From Petrosia ficiformis (taxonomy: Eukaryota > Porifera > Demospongiae > Haplosclerida > Petrosiidae), in NCBI GenBank assembly GCA_947044365.1, contig OX345639.1:124001-188000 (forward strand): 64,000 bases of DNA. The letters are read 5' to 3'. This document shows positions 1 to 27,823 of this stretch, piece after piece. A program made the position numbers and the translations under genes. Position 1 is the stretch's first letter. Every line of letters begins with the position of its first letter. A model generated the notes under the pieces. It did no database searches, was not told the origin of the DNA, and was given only the letters and a program-made list of their open reading frames with translations.

Positions 1-10253
<10,253 letters not shown>

Positions 10254-10368
10254 ATGAACTGTAGTGTTAGTTGTAGTACTAGTTAAAATATGTTAGGGAC
10301 ATCTCTTTTGTAACTCATTTTTTTTGTAACTAATTATTTCATAATATTAATTTTGTCAACAAATTAAC

Positions 10369-11863
10369 TTATGGAAGATCAGCAAGAGATTTCTTGGGTG
10401 GAGGTCCTTTGGGTAATTCTTTCGCTTTCTTCTTTTCTTCAAACATGAGGATTCTGAATGGAAATATGTACACGTAGTTCTCTACTTACTATTGTGATTA
10501 AAAGGTCTTGTCTGACGACAGCACAACAAATATTAAGAAGCCTTATAATTGTGTGTCATTATATGTATTGGAAGTTGGAGGAAGCAATGGATTGACCTCC
10601 AAATATAAGTAATCGTATACTATGAATCATCATGTCATATGACTAGTCATGTGATGTGTAGTGATCTAATATGCATACTTCTGTTTATAGTTTGTAATGT
10701 GACAGTGTGATGATCTGTATACAATTACTTTATTTGTAGGTCAGAATTGTGTAGTCTATGACTGCTTGGCACATGTGAAGTGGATTTTCATGGCTTCTCA
10801 ATCCAAAATTAATATTGTACTGTGTCCATAGACCAGGCCCATCCTATCATGTAGTATTTATCTTACATTTTCAGAATGCTATTTTTCTTTCCCAGCATCA
10901 TAGTAAGAAACTCATTATAACTAATTGTTCCTGTAAACAATAATTTTTAATTATAATAATATTGAAATAGTACCAGTTACCAGAATTAGTTGTATCGACT
11001 TCAGCAATCATTTTCTTCAATTCAAGATGAGTTTTAGCTTGTCCAAGTTTTTCCATCATTTGTTTCAATTCCATTATATCTGATAATATAGTAACATGTT
11101 TATCATAAATAAAAACTGTTTATTTAAACTGTCAATATCAATACAACTATGTTTATCTAAACTAACCAATATCTCCAGAATTATCTATGTCAAACTCCAT
11201 AAACTGTCCTGAATGGATGAATGAAGAATGATAGTAATAATGTTTATATAATAGAAATACGACCTTTGTATTGAAGAAGCTTTTCTTGAAGTTCATCTAC
11301 ATCATCGTAATCACCACTTGAATAATATTGCTAATAACATATTATTATAGGAATCATTATTCGTTATTATCAATACCTCATTAATTTTATCCAAATCAAT
11401 TGACTGTTCAGCTTTCAACTGTCCAAATTTTTTACCACCTGTCAATAATGTGAGTAGTATAATATGTAACATTACTGTTATGCTAATGAGCAACACTTTA
11501 TATATTGTGTATTATCATGCTATCACGTTGAGTCACAAAGGTATAAATTATAGTAAATATTTGATTCCAACTAATTCCAAATAAGGTAAGATTGGCTGTA
11601 GTTACATCCTCTGATATGACCACATGTACACAACCTCCACATATGACTGACTGTACATGATATTCATGTTAACATAATAATAATTATAATAATCATTACA
11701 AATTGTAGCTTCAACTGTTTCAGTACATTCAACAAACTAGTATATCATATATCATACTGCAGTGCAAGATTGAAACGTGCAGAAATCAGCAAATTATATG
11801 TAATTACAATATTATAAACAACTTCAATAAGTAAACAACATAACACATACCTTGATGATTCAT
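10369..11863 (-). CDS. AIF1: Allograft inflammatory factor 1-like EF-hand protein
   Basis: Small calcium-binding, actin-associated EF-hand protein of the AIF1/IBA1 family. The first exon gives MNHQ and splices to [20 protein letters not shown], matching the N-terminal GGKAFG-type motif of the family. Further exons give an EF-hand-like [12 protein letters not shown] segment, then [20 protein letters not shown] and [16 protein letters not shown]. The C-terminus is [20 protein letters not shown] with SLADLP and a stop at 10369-10371, the typical basic proline-containing AIF1 tail. Start ATG is at 11861-11863, followed by a consensus donor. It is divergent from delta-tubulin (about 140 bp between starts) and convergent with dynein. 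Exon edges between 10900 and 11350 were assigned from splice consensus only. Confidence 0.93.
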
Positions 11864-12011
11864 TGTTCCACACACTGCAGAAATATGTTATATACCCAGT
11901 AAAGTTGGATCCACAACTCAGAGCAACTGTTCACTCCTTACTATCTTACAACATATATATTTTAATGTATTGCAGAAGTGAAGGTGTGGCTGATATCTGC
12001 GCATGCGCAAA
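11864..12011. promoter_or_regulatory. Bidirectional promoter of AIF1/TUBD1 with NRF1-like palindrome
   Basis: The short interval between two divergent start codons contains CTGCGCATGCGCAA at 11997-12010, an exact match to the NRF1 core GCGCATGCGC. It is among very few CpG-rich words in this AT-rich DNA. It abuts and partly overlaps the first in-frame ATG of the tubulin reading frame, which argues for initiation at the second ATG (12012). Confidence 0.6.
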
Positions 12012-13690
12012 ATGTCCAGTACAGTATTTCTTCATGTAGGTCAGTGTGGAAATCAGATTGGATCAATGTTCTGGGAAGAAATGATAAAATCAGATGATAT
12101 ATCCACACATAAATTAACAAAGGGTAGTGTAACTATACCATCCACAGTATCATATCGTTTGTTATCTGGATCAATACCTTGTATTCTAGTTGATAACGAA
12201 CCAAAACCTGTTAAAATATTCAGTACAAATTTGAGAAAACAAATGATCTCTCGTAATGTGATAACTGGACAAAGAGGAAGTAGTAACAACTGGGGTAGTG
12301 GATATAGGGACACTGAAGGGATATTTGATGTAGTCATGGAAACCATGAGGAAGACCACGGAACAATGTGATTGTTTTATGGGTAGTATTATATTTCACAG
12401 TATTGCAGGAGGGACTGGATCAGGTATGAATAATTAATACATTAAATAGTATCACTGATAATCATTATTAGGATTATTTTCCCATGATAGTGGAGACTTT
12501 TGGCATTGGACACCTAATAGCCTGAGAACACTAAAAATAATTGCTTCAAAGGCGGCATTGATCAATGGCATCCCCCTATCTCTAGCAACTAGAAATTTAA
12601 TCCAACTGTTGTCAATCTGTCTGTGGGTTTTTAATGCCTGAATGGGTACTTTCAATTTTAATAGATATTGGAATCGTCCCAAGTATGTGGGACACCTCCA
12701 ATTAATTAGATCTAACTATTATCACTTTTATTTTTATCTTTATTTCTACGTAATATACTAAGAACTCCTGTATGGTGCATTGTATTATTACATTATTGTA
12801 TTGTACTATTATTATTGTTATTAAGTATGTATTGTAATACTACTGCACAAATACAGGATTAACGTCTCGTCTTGTTGAATCCCTCAGAGAACAATATCCT
12901 TTACAATACATTATGTGTGTATGTATCACTCCATTCAGTACTGGAGAAACAGCATTACAACATTACAATTCATTACTATGTCTATCACATCTTCAAAGTT
13001 ATACAGATTGTATATTAGTATTACATAATGATGATATTATGAAACAATCAATCACTGGACGACAGCAAAGTGTATCTCTGATAGATATGAATAATACAGT
13101 TACAAAGATATTGACAAACTGTCTCCATCCTTTAAATATTAACAAGTTAGTTATTATTTTATTCTAACTAGTCAAGTGTAATATCATTTCCTAATAGAAC
13201 ACATACCATATATAATGAACCATGGGAGCTCATCAGATCTTTAACACCACAGCAATGTAGAAAACTTATATCCAGTACTCCTGTCATACCTTCATGGGAC
13301 TTAAGTCACTTTTCACACAGACGTCATCACCACTGTAGAACTCAAAATCTGGTTTGTATTATTAGAGGTGACTCCAGATCTGTGCATGACTTGATGTCTG
13401 ATACTAATCTATTAGAAAAGAAATTAAAATCGTTATACAATCCAGTGGAGTGGAATCCTTATCCTGTTGATTATTGGTTCAGTACCTCACAAAGATACAA
13501 ACAATTATCAATATTATATAATAATACTGATATCATTGGATACCTGACTCAAATTAGAGATAAAGCAATGCTCATGTACCACAAGAAAGCTTATCTTCAT
13601 TGGTATGATAAATACGATGTTGATCAAGATATGTTCAAATTAGGATTTGATAATATTCATTGTATGATAAAAAGTTATTGTGAATTATGA
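12012..13690 (+). CDS. TUBD1: Delta-tubulin
   Basis: Divergent tubulin needed for centriole triplet microtubules in species that keep it. There are three exons: 12012-12423, 12857 to about 13145, and about 13199-13690. The N-terminus MSSTVFLHVGQCGNQIG and the GTP-binding loop SIAGGTGSG split by intron 1 are tubulin signatures. The insert SSNNWGSGYRD and the C-terminal segment KKAYLHWYDKYDVDQDMFKL ending IHCMIKSYCEL match delta- rather than alpha-, beta- or gamma-tubulin. An ATG nine bases upstream (MRK-MSS) is in frame but lies within the NRF1-like site; the second is preferred because MSS aligns with the family start. The stop is at 13688-13690, two bases from the opposing ALAD stop. Confidence 0.93.
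12424..12856. other. Long first intron of TUBD1 with a possible transposon remnant
   Basis: At 433 bp this intron is several times longer than its neighbours. On the minus strand, about 12452-12682, it has an open frame of 76 codons whose composition (ALKTHRQIDNSWIKFLVARD) looks more protein-like than random AT-rich DNA. No terminal repeats or family motif were recognised. Confidence 0.3.
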
Positions 13691-13692
13691 AT

Positions 13693-15408
<1,716 letters not shown>

Positions 15409-15533
15409 CTTAACACGTGGATTAGTCTGAGGGTGTGGTTTCATTAATTACTATAAACGTTTTTTATTAAGTGAAAAATTGTATGAAAATACATCATTGT
15501 TAAATAGGAATAAATAATACATTGTAAATTCAC

Positions 15534-17560
15534 CTGTTGAAAATTGCTTCTTTCTTCATATTTTCTCCAAAAAAAAAAACAAAGATAGAATGCCATGTAA
15601 ATGTTAGCAATTACAATCTAAGACATGAAACTACAGGTATACTGGGTTATTACCTCTACTGTGAAAGCACATCTCCAAATCGCTGTCTTATAATCTGCCG
15701 TCAGCAGCTCATGGGGTCTGAAGCTCAATACAAAAAATAAGATAGTATTTAAAGACATACATTCCAAAGAGATTTAACACATTATATCTGTACAGTAATC
15801 CATTACAATCTCATACATTGTAAGTTAAGAATGTATTCACCTGTTGAAAGTAGTTATCTTTTTGCAGTTTTCTTGAGGTAGCTCAGCATATGAAAAAGAT
15901 AATATAAAATTATTCATTATTGCTATTTACAATACAATGTACAATGTGGATTAAACTACAGGTATAATGGGTTACATCTACTCTGAAAGCACATCTCCAA
16001 ATCACTGTCTTATAATCTGCCGTCAGCAGCTCATGGGGTCTGAAGCTCAATACAAAAAATAAGATAGTATTTAAAGACATACATTCCAAAGAGATTTAAC
16101 ACATTATATCTGTACAGTAATCCATTACAATATCATACATTGTAAGTTAAGAATGTACTCACCTGTTGAAAGTAGTTATCTTTTTGCAGTTTTCTTGAGG
16201 TAGCTCAGCATATGAAAAAGATAATATAAAATTATTCATTATTGCTATTTACAATACAATGTACAATGTGGATTAAACTACAGGTATAATGGGTTACATC
16301 TACTCTGAAAGCACATCTCCAAATTACTGTCCTATAATCTGCCGTCAGCAGCTCATGGGGTCTGAAGCTCAATACAAAAAATAAGATAGTATTTAAAGAC
16401 ATACATTCCAAAGACATTTAACACATTATATCTGTACAGTAATCCATTACAATATCATACATTATAAGTTAAGAATGTACTCACCTGTTGAAAGTAGTTA
16501 TCTTTTTGCAGTTTTCTTGAGGTAGCTCAGCATATGAAAAAGATAATATAAAATTATTCATTATTGCTATTTACAATACAATGTACAATGTGGATTAAAC
16601 TACAGGTATAATGGGTTACATCTACTCTGAAAGCACATCTCCAAATCACTGTCTTATAATCTGCCGTCAGCAGCTCATGGGGTCTGAAGCTCAATACAAA
16701 AAATAAGATAGTATTTAAAGACATACATTCCAAAGAGATTTAACACATTATATCTGTACAGTAATCCATTACAATATCATACATTGTAAGTTAAGAATGT
16801 ACTCACCTGTTGAAAGTAGTTATCTTTTTGCAGTTTTCTTGAGGTAGCTCAGCATATGAAAAAGATAATATAAAATTATTCATTATTGCTATTTACAATA
16901 CAATGTACAATGTGGATTAAACTACAGGTATAATGGGTTAAATCTACTCTGAAAGCACATCTCCAAATTACTGTCCTATAATCTGCCGTCACCAGCTCAT
17001 GGGGTCTGAAGCTCAATACAAAAAATAAGATAGTATTCAAAGACATACATTCCAAAGAGATTTAACACATTGTATCTGTACAGTAATCCATTACAATATC
17101 ATACATTGTAAGTTAAGAATGTGCTCACCTGTTGAAAGTAGTTATCTTTTTGCAGTTTTCTTGAGGTAGCTCAGCATATGAAAAAGATAATATAAAATTA
17201 TTCATTATTGCTATTTACAATACAATGTACAATGTGGATTAAACTACAGGTATAATGGGTTAAATCTACTCTGAAAGCACATCTCCAAATTACTGTCCTA
17301 TAATCTGCCGTCACCAGCTCATGGGGTCTGAAGCTCAATACAAAAAATAAGATAGTATTCAAAGACATACATTCCAAAGAGATTTAACACATTGTATCTG
17401 TACAGTAATCCATTACAATATCATACATTGTAAGTTAAGAATGTGCTCACCTGTTGAAAGTAGTTATCTTTTTGCAGTTTTCTTGAGGTAGCTCAGCATA
17501 TGAAAAAGATAATATAAAATTATTCATTATTGCTATTTACAATACATTGTGGATTAAACT
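15534..17560 (-). repeat. 322-bp tandem array, about six units, each with a candidate exon
   Basis: The landmark CTGCCGTCA recurs at 15695, 16017, 16339, 16661, 16983 and 17305, an exact 322-bp period. Units differ by only a few bases, except the ALAD-proximal copy, which is diverged and shorter, and the distal one, which is truncated near 17530-17560. On the minus strand each full unit has TTTTTTGTATTGAGCTTCAG (3' splice-site-like), then 199 bp, then CAACAG followed by GTGAGT, GTGAGC or GTGAAT (5' splice-site-like). Potential exons are 15534-15717, 15841-16039, 16163-16361, 16485-16683, 16807-17005 and 17129-17327, with 123-bp potential introns. Reading frames are short and closed, so any exon would be noncoding leader. 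Confidence 0.9.
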
Positions 17561-18054
17561 ACAAGTAGCTCACTATAAAAACATGATATATTTATATCAG
17601 AACACAAATATATAAGCTAGATTAAATGTCAATTACTGCATCAAACTTCATTAATCACTGAATTACTGTTCTGTAATTTGACATGAACAGTTACATACTG
17701 AAGCAGTGCAAAAATATTATAATACTAATAATATAATATATATATTCATAAAATATAATACCTTGTTTCATCTTACCCATTTTGTCATTATTAATGATTC
17801 TCTTATTAATGGATACGAAGAAAACAGTAGCATTTAAGACGCGAACACCACACAGGAAAAAGAGGTAGCCATTTTAAACACGTGGTCAACCATACTCTGT
17901 GGCAATAATATAAATTATAAAACATCCATATAGAAACTTTCAACTCACTAGTAGAATGTGTTCTCCGTGTTTTATAGTTTCCATACAGCACATTTGTAAG
18001 AATAATCACCATCTGAATGAGTTTTTCCAACATAAAGAACGCTTCACCATCATA
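17561..18054. other. Interval between repeat array and PPIL1 without a clear gene
   Basis: A minus-strand open frame of 113 codons (17806-18147) starts in an ATT run and lacks any recognisable domain. Given the promoter-like motifs next to it, this is more likely 5' untranslated sequence or a first exon of ALAD than a protein gene. ACTAGTGAGTTGAAAG on the minus strand near 17940-17955 offers a possible donor. Confidence 0.4.
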
Positions 18055-18095
18055 CGAATGGCGCCAAGATATATTTAAAACTACGCATGCGCAGA
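18055..18095 (-). promoter_or_regulatory. Candidate ALAD promoter with NRF1-like and E2F-like motifs
   Basis: TACGCATGCGCAG at 18082-18094 matches the NRF1 consensus. The palindrome TGGCGCCA about 20 bp away resembles an E2F site. They sit just beyond the PPIL1 stop (18170), where a minus-strand promoter would be expected in this compact layout. The next minus-strand coding start is ALAD, 2.65 kb downstream across the 322-bp array. Confidence 0.45.
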
Positions 18096-18169
18096 AACAA
18101 TTAATTATGGCAGTAAAAATAATAATTATTATTATTATTATCATCAATAATATTCATACAATATAATCA

Positions 18170-19069
18170 TTAGTCAACTGTATATGATCTCAAGATTAAA
18201 ATATCATCAGTTGGTCTAGAGAATTAAACATTTAAATATCAATATAGTCAATAGTACATAATAGTACATACCTGTCATTTGCATCCACCCCTAACAAACT
18301 CATTCTATGAACAACATTCATCCCTGATGAAACACGACCATATATAGTATGTTTACCTGATAAATAAGTAGATATTGATGATAATAATGCACATATATAG
18401 TTAATAATATATATTTATTTATGTAGACACACATAATTATGTTGATATACCATCAAGCCATTGTGCTGGTGCTAATGTAATGAAAAATTGACTTCCATTT
18501 GTATTGGGTCCACTACATGTGTACATATCACTATAATATTGTGCACAGGAATATAATATGTACATATGTACCTGTTAGCCATTGAAATTATACCAGCACC
18601 ACTATGCTTTAGTTCATCAGAAATCTCATCTTCAAAGTAACCACTATAATTATATGTCATATTAAGGTGAAAATTAAAAAGATAAATATATTATTTACCC
18701 ATAAATAGAAGACCCTCCCCGTCCAGTTCCGGTAGGATCTCCACCTTGAATAATAAAATCCTAAAATACATTATTTTTTTTATGATAATTCTGCCAATTA
18801 TGTACATATATACCTTTACAAGCCTATGAAACTTTATGTTGCTATAGTAACCACTGCGTGACTATATATAATAAATAAAAATTAATTTACTATTATCTTT
18901 GATACCTACCAATTCAACAAAATTTCTACATGTTTTCGGAGCATGTTTCCAATATAACTCAATATTGATACTTCCCTATTTAAAATAATATACATTACAA
19001 TAATTATAATAATTATATCTAATTAACCATTGATGTTTCCAGTACTACTTGCTTGGGTTGGCTTTCCAT
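18170..19069 (-). CDS. PPIL1: Peptidyl-prolyl cis-trans isomerase, PPIL1 type
   Basis: Single-domain cyclophilin that in other eukaryotes works in the spliceosome. It starts MESQPKQVVLETSMGSINIE (ATG 19067-19069) and continues ELYWKHAPKTC, the motif typical of PPIL1. The active site FHR.VKDFIIQGGDPTGTGRG is intact, including the catalytic arginine. Then come ELKHSGAGIISMAN, NTNGSQFFITLAPAQWLDGK and HTIYGRVSSGMNVVHRM. The last exon gives RPTDDILILRSYTVD with TAA at 18170-18172. A small insertion is possible after SMAN, depending on the exact splice sites. Its start is 228 bp from that of RABGAP1, probably a shared promoter. Confidence 0.93.
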
Positions 19070-19297
19070 ACTATATATCTACAAACAATAATAATTAATC
19101 AATAATCATGAATAATTAATAATTAATTAAGTGGGCAGAAACAAAATATTAACCCTTTATTAACCACCCATTGCTAAATGTTGTTGACAAGCTAATCTGA
19201 GGTAGCAAACTAAATCGAAAAGGCTCAGAATGTAAGTATATTAAATATTCTAGACTAATAATGAAGATAAATTTAATTGTATATTTAATTGTATAGA

Positions 19298-24627
<5,330 letters not shown>

Positions 24628-24821
24628 TAATATATGTGTGTATTATATCTATAGCATACAGGTCTTGATTGTTGTTAGTATAATGGTTAATATATAATTA
24701 TTATTCTTTTATTGTGTTGCATTTTTAATGAAATACATGTATAACTATTCTGTTGTGTGGAATTTTCTTCACTTTTTATAATGACATTACTATCACTACT
24801 GTTAAAATAGTAATAAGGGAG

Positions 24822-25520
24822 ATGTCTGATCCATGGCCTACAGCATTCATCACATTGAAGTATAGTACACAGTGTGTGTTAGATTCAAGTGAATTAGGAG
24901 CTGCTCCATTACATGAACTACCTAAGGTATAAGAAATTGTTTCTCTTGTGTTTATAAAATTAGTAATATATTACAGCAATCAGATAGTATCAAAGGACAG
25001 TGTCGTCTTGTTGGTATAGTACAACCTCTATGTAACTTAACAGCAAGTTTCCCACGATTTAACACATCAGATACAAAAAATCCTCTCACTTTGGAGAGTG
25101 TTGGAGGTGTATTGATACATATCAGTGCTCCTAAACTAGATGGACCGTATTTGTCCAACCTGCAGAATTCTTTACCTTAGATTCACAATATTCCAGTGAA
25201 AAAGGACCACACCTAAGCAAAGGGGTGCTTGTAAGTATTCAACAGCTAGCAATATGATAGTGTGGTATTGTATCTAGCTTAGATTAGGAAATCCTATGTC
25301 ATCTGTTGTAAGTGAATTGTCGTCATTAGCTCAAGTTCAATTAGAGATTGCTGAAACAAAGTTACAATTAGCTGAGTCAACACATAAGAATGAAAGGCTA
25401 CAACACGAGAAAGAGATGTGTGACATGCATCAAAACCTGGATCAAATGAATGAGGAACTACAACAATTGAAACAAAGGAATCATCAACTGGAGAGAAAAA
25501 CTTCTTCTAAAAAGAAATGA
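24822..25520 (+). pseudogene. Unknown protein with RABGAP1-like coiled-coil tail, apparent frameshift
   Basis: I do not recognise this family. Exon 1 (24822-24926) reads MSDPWPTAFITLKYSTQC. Exon 2 (from 24977) reads GQCRLVGIVQPLCN and TASFPRFNTSD, then meets TAG near 25179. A different frame in the same exon (EFFTLDSQYSSEKGPHLSKG) runs into a good donor at 25231 and continues in phase into exon 3 (25278-25520). The frame change falls near 25140-25155. Exon 3 is a coiled coil, LAQVQLEIAETKLQLAESTH, closely resembling the RABGAP1 C-terminus that ends 195 bp upstream. It could be a pseudogene, a sequencing or assembly error, or an unusual splice. The first part resembles the next gene. Confidence 0.6.
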
Positions 25521-25614
25521 CCTCATAATATGTGTCAGCATTATTCTGCTGAGTCTGTGTTTTAAGTTTGCCAAACAATCAAATCATTTGCTGTGAATGC
25601 ATTTGAGTAATCTC

Positions 25615-25812
25615 TGAATATAAACGCTGAATATCATATAATTATCTATTAATAGTATCTTAACAAAGTAAACATTGAAAGTTATAAAAAGGAAATCGCA
25701 CACAAACTGTTATGAATATAAACGCTGAATATCATATAATTATCTATTAATAGTATCTTAACAAAGTAAACATTGAAAGTTATAAAAAGGAAATCGCACA
25801 CAAACTGTTATG
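25615..25812. repeat. 98-bp tandem duplication, two apparently identical copies
   Basis: TGAATATAAACGCTGAATAT through CACACAAACTGTTA occurs at 25615 and again at 25713 with no difference seen. It lies in the 369-bp gap between two related genes, upstream of the second gene's start. Identity implies a very recent duplication or an assembly artefact. Confidence 0.92.
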
Positions 25813-25888
25813 ATATTGGTCCGATAATTAATAAACTAACAAGACTATATACATCAAATACTACTTACAAACTCTACTATTTTCAATC

Positions 25889-26447
25889 ATGAGTGACATC
25901 TGGCCAACTGCTTTTGTTAATGTGATTTGCAACTGTGAGTTAATAGAAGATGTTAGTAATAGCATTGGAAAAGATTTTGCAGATCAATTGTGTACTCTTC
26001 ACTATGTGAGTTTTATTATATTAACTATAATAATAATTCTAGGTTTATTATTGTCTAGGAATTGAAGGGTAAATGTCGTTTTGTCTCTGATGTCAGTTTT
26101 TCTGCAAACTGCAAAACCAGTTTTCCACGATTTGATCCGAAATGTCCAAATCCTTTTGTTCTACCAAACGAACCAGCAATGTTGATAACTATTAAAGCAC
26201 CATTACAAGATAAATGTGATCATTCATATCCTCATGGCTATGGTCTGACAGAAGGAGACATACAGACTGTTGCATCAAATGTTAAAAGCTTCTTTACCTC
26301 ATCACAAATTGGCATTAACAATGAGTAAGTTTCTATGAATACAATTATATCTTACATTATTATTATTATTATTATTATTATTATAGAAATATATTTGCTA
26401 TTCCTGAAACATTTAATTTGATACTTCAACAAAAAATAATGAAATAA
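25889..26447 (+). CDS. Unknown small protein, paralogue of the preceding gene's N-terminal part
   Basis: Three exons: 25889-26005, 26059 to about 26323, and about 26386-26447. Both introns have GT...AG ends and the reading frame is continuous to TAA. It starts MSDIWPTAFVNVICNCELIE, parallel to MSDPWPTAF in the previous gene. ELKGKCRFVSDVSFSANC and TSFPRFDPKCPNP parallel the corresponding KGQCR and SFPRF segments there. It lacks the coiled-coil tail and ends ILQQKIMK. Six cysteines, no signal peptide and no membrane segment. About 150 residues. Function unknown. A tandem duplicate pair specific to this locus seems likely. Confidence 0.7.
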
Positions 26448-26497
26448 TCCACAACTCATTAAAACAACTATTAAAATAATTAAAATACAATGTTTTT

Positions 26498-27777
26498 TTA
26501 ATTTTCAGTGTATGACGACATTCTATTATAACATTTCTTATAACATAATGAAAAACAGAAAATAATTAAAAGTATTACAATAGGTACTAATATAGATATT
26601 GTATATAATGATAAATTAGGATATAGTAATAAATGAAGTTTAAAAAATGTGAATTCTTCAAACTGTACTATAATAAAATAATTGTTATTGACTTTGAAAC
26701 TTAAAACACATCTTTCATTTTTTGATGCAAGTATACAGTTTGGTTTTGTGTACTGATAAACATTCAATATATATAAACATGTTGTGATTGTAGCATTAAT
26801 AGATGAATTTGTGTGAGCCTCCATATTGTAAAAAGCATTGTTATCCAACGAACAGTTAAAAATATAAGAACTGTCACTATTATTAATAGTATATCGCTGT
26901 TGACAGTAAGGCTTGTTTTGATCATACTTAAAAACTATTATGTTAAATTCACTTCCAGGAGGTTCTGAAATATTGTTTATAACAGCTGAAATTCTAGACC
27001 CAGCTAAAGCATAAAATGTATTTATTAATTGTCCATCAATTAATGGTCTAGATTCAATACATTCGTTTGATGATGTTTTATTAATTGAGTCTATCGCCCA
27101 CACTTTAATAGGATCCAAATCTTTTTCACTTATTGAAACAACAGTTTTTCTATAAACTGTCCCTTTAATCTCCTGAAGTACCACAGTATATGGTAAATGA
27201 GGAAGAGAACTGTACACAATGGTTGTGTACTCCTTATAGAAACCAATATACATGTAAGTTATCAAAATGCCTACTCCACAAACCATTAATGTAATAGCAA
27301 TTCCCACTATCACATAACCTATATAGCAACATCTTTTAGTATTACATCGCGGTGATGATTCCGTTGTCTGTGTTTCATCTGATAAAACTATAGGAATCAT
27401 TTGTAACTATTATTATATAGAACGTTATTGTAAACATACTGAGCCTGTGACGTTGCTCTTCTTCTTGTGGTATTGGTAGATGTGCTAGTCCAACCATCAC
27501 TCCAGGATAATTAAATGTTTCTTGATTAGAATCAGTGGAGCTTTCACTTTTCAAACTTGTCTCTAGTGGGCTACATGGTGGATGATAGTCACCTCCTTGC
27601 TCTTGAAAGCACTTTATATCACTATAAGGCTCTTTATTTGATGGAGGAAAAAAAAAAATATATATATATATATAGATTTAATTATAATTATTGATGAGTA
27701 AGGATCAATATAAATATAACACAGGATATAATTAGAGCTAATAAATCATTAAAACACTTACTCTTAGGGCCAGCCAT
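26498..27777 (-). CDS. Two-pass membrane glycoprotein, cluster family, type C
   Basis: Unrecognised family, first of seven related genes in this cluster. Three exons: MAGPK (ATG 27775-27777), a cytoplasmic exon (about 27446-27640, including YSDIKCFQEQGGDYHPPCSP), and a large exon from ILSDETQTT to the stop. The first membrane span is YIGYVIVGIAITLMVCGVGI. An ectodomain of about 200 residues follows with several N-glycosylation sites (NNSDSS, NCSLD, NSSINATI) and family cysteines. The second span is ISILVPIVILLIIFCFSLCY, followed by a short basic tail. There is no signal peptide, so both ends are predicted cytoplasmic. It is the most divergent member but keeps the LPYTVVLQEIKG and C...NC...C...C order. 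Its start lies 46 bp from that of the MACPF gene. Confidence 0.85.
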
Positions 27778-27823
27778 TGTTTAACTATTATCCACCCACA
27801 AGTCCACAACTTCCTGCCTTAAG
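27778..27823. promoter_or_regulatory. 46-bp divergent interval between glycoprotein C and MACPF genes
   Basis: Two start codons face away from each other across 46 bp, so transcription start sites must overlap or lie within the opposite gene. No TATA box was seen. Coupled expression is likely but not shown by sequence alone. Confidence 0.5.

Noticed and set aside
12053..12398. Antisense frames over delta-tubulin exon 1
   Set aside because: Overlap a clearly conserved exon and show no homology of their own.
16232..16417. 61-codon frame inside the 322-bp array
   Set aside because: It crosses the candidate intron/exon boundary, is not kept open equally in all units and has no domain features. 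A noncoding leader exon explains the unit better.
15534..17560. CRISPR-like array
   Set aside because: Regular spacing, but the whole 322-bp unit repeats, with no unique spacers and no cas genes; the window is eukaryotic.
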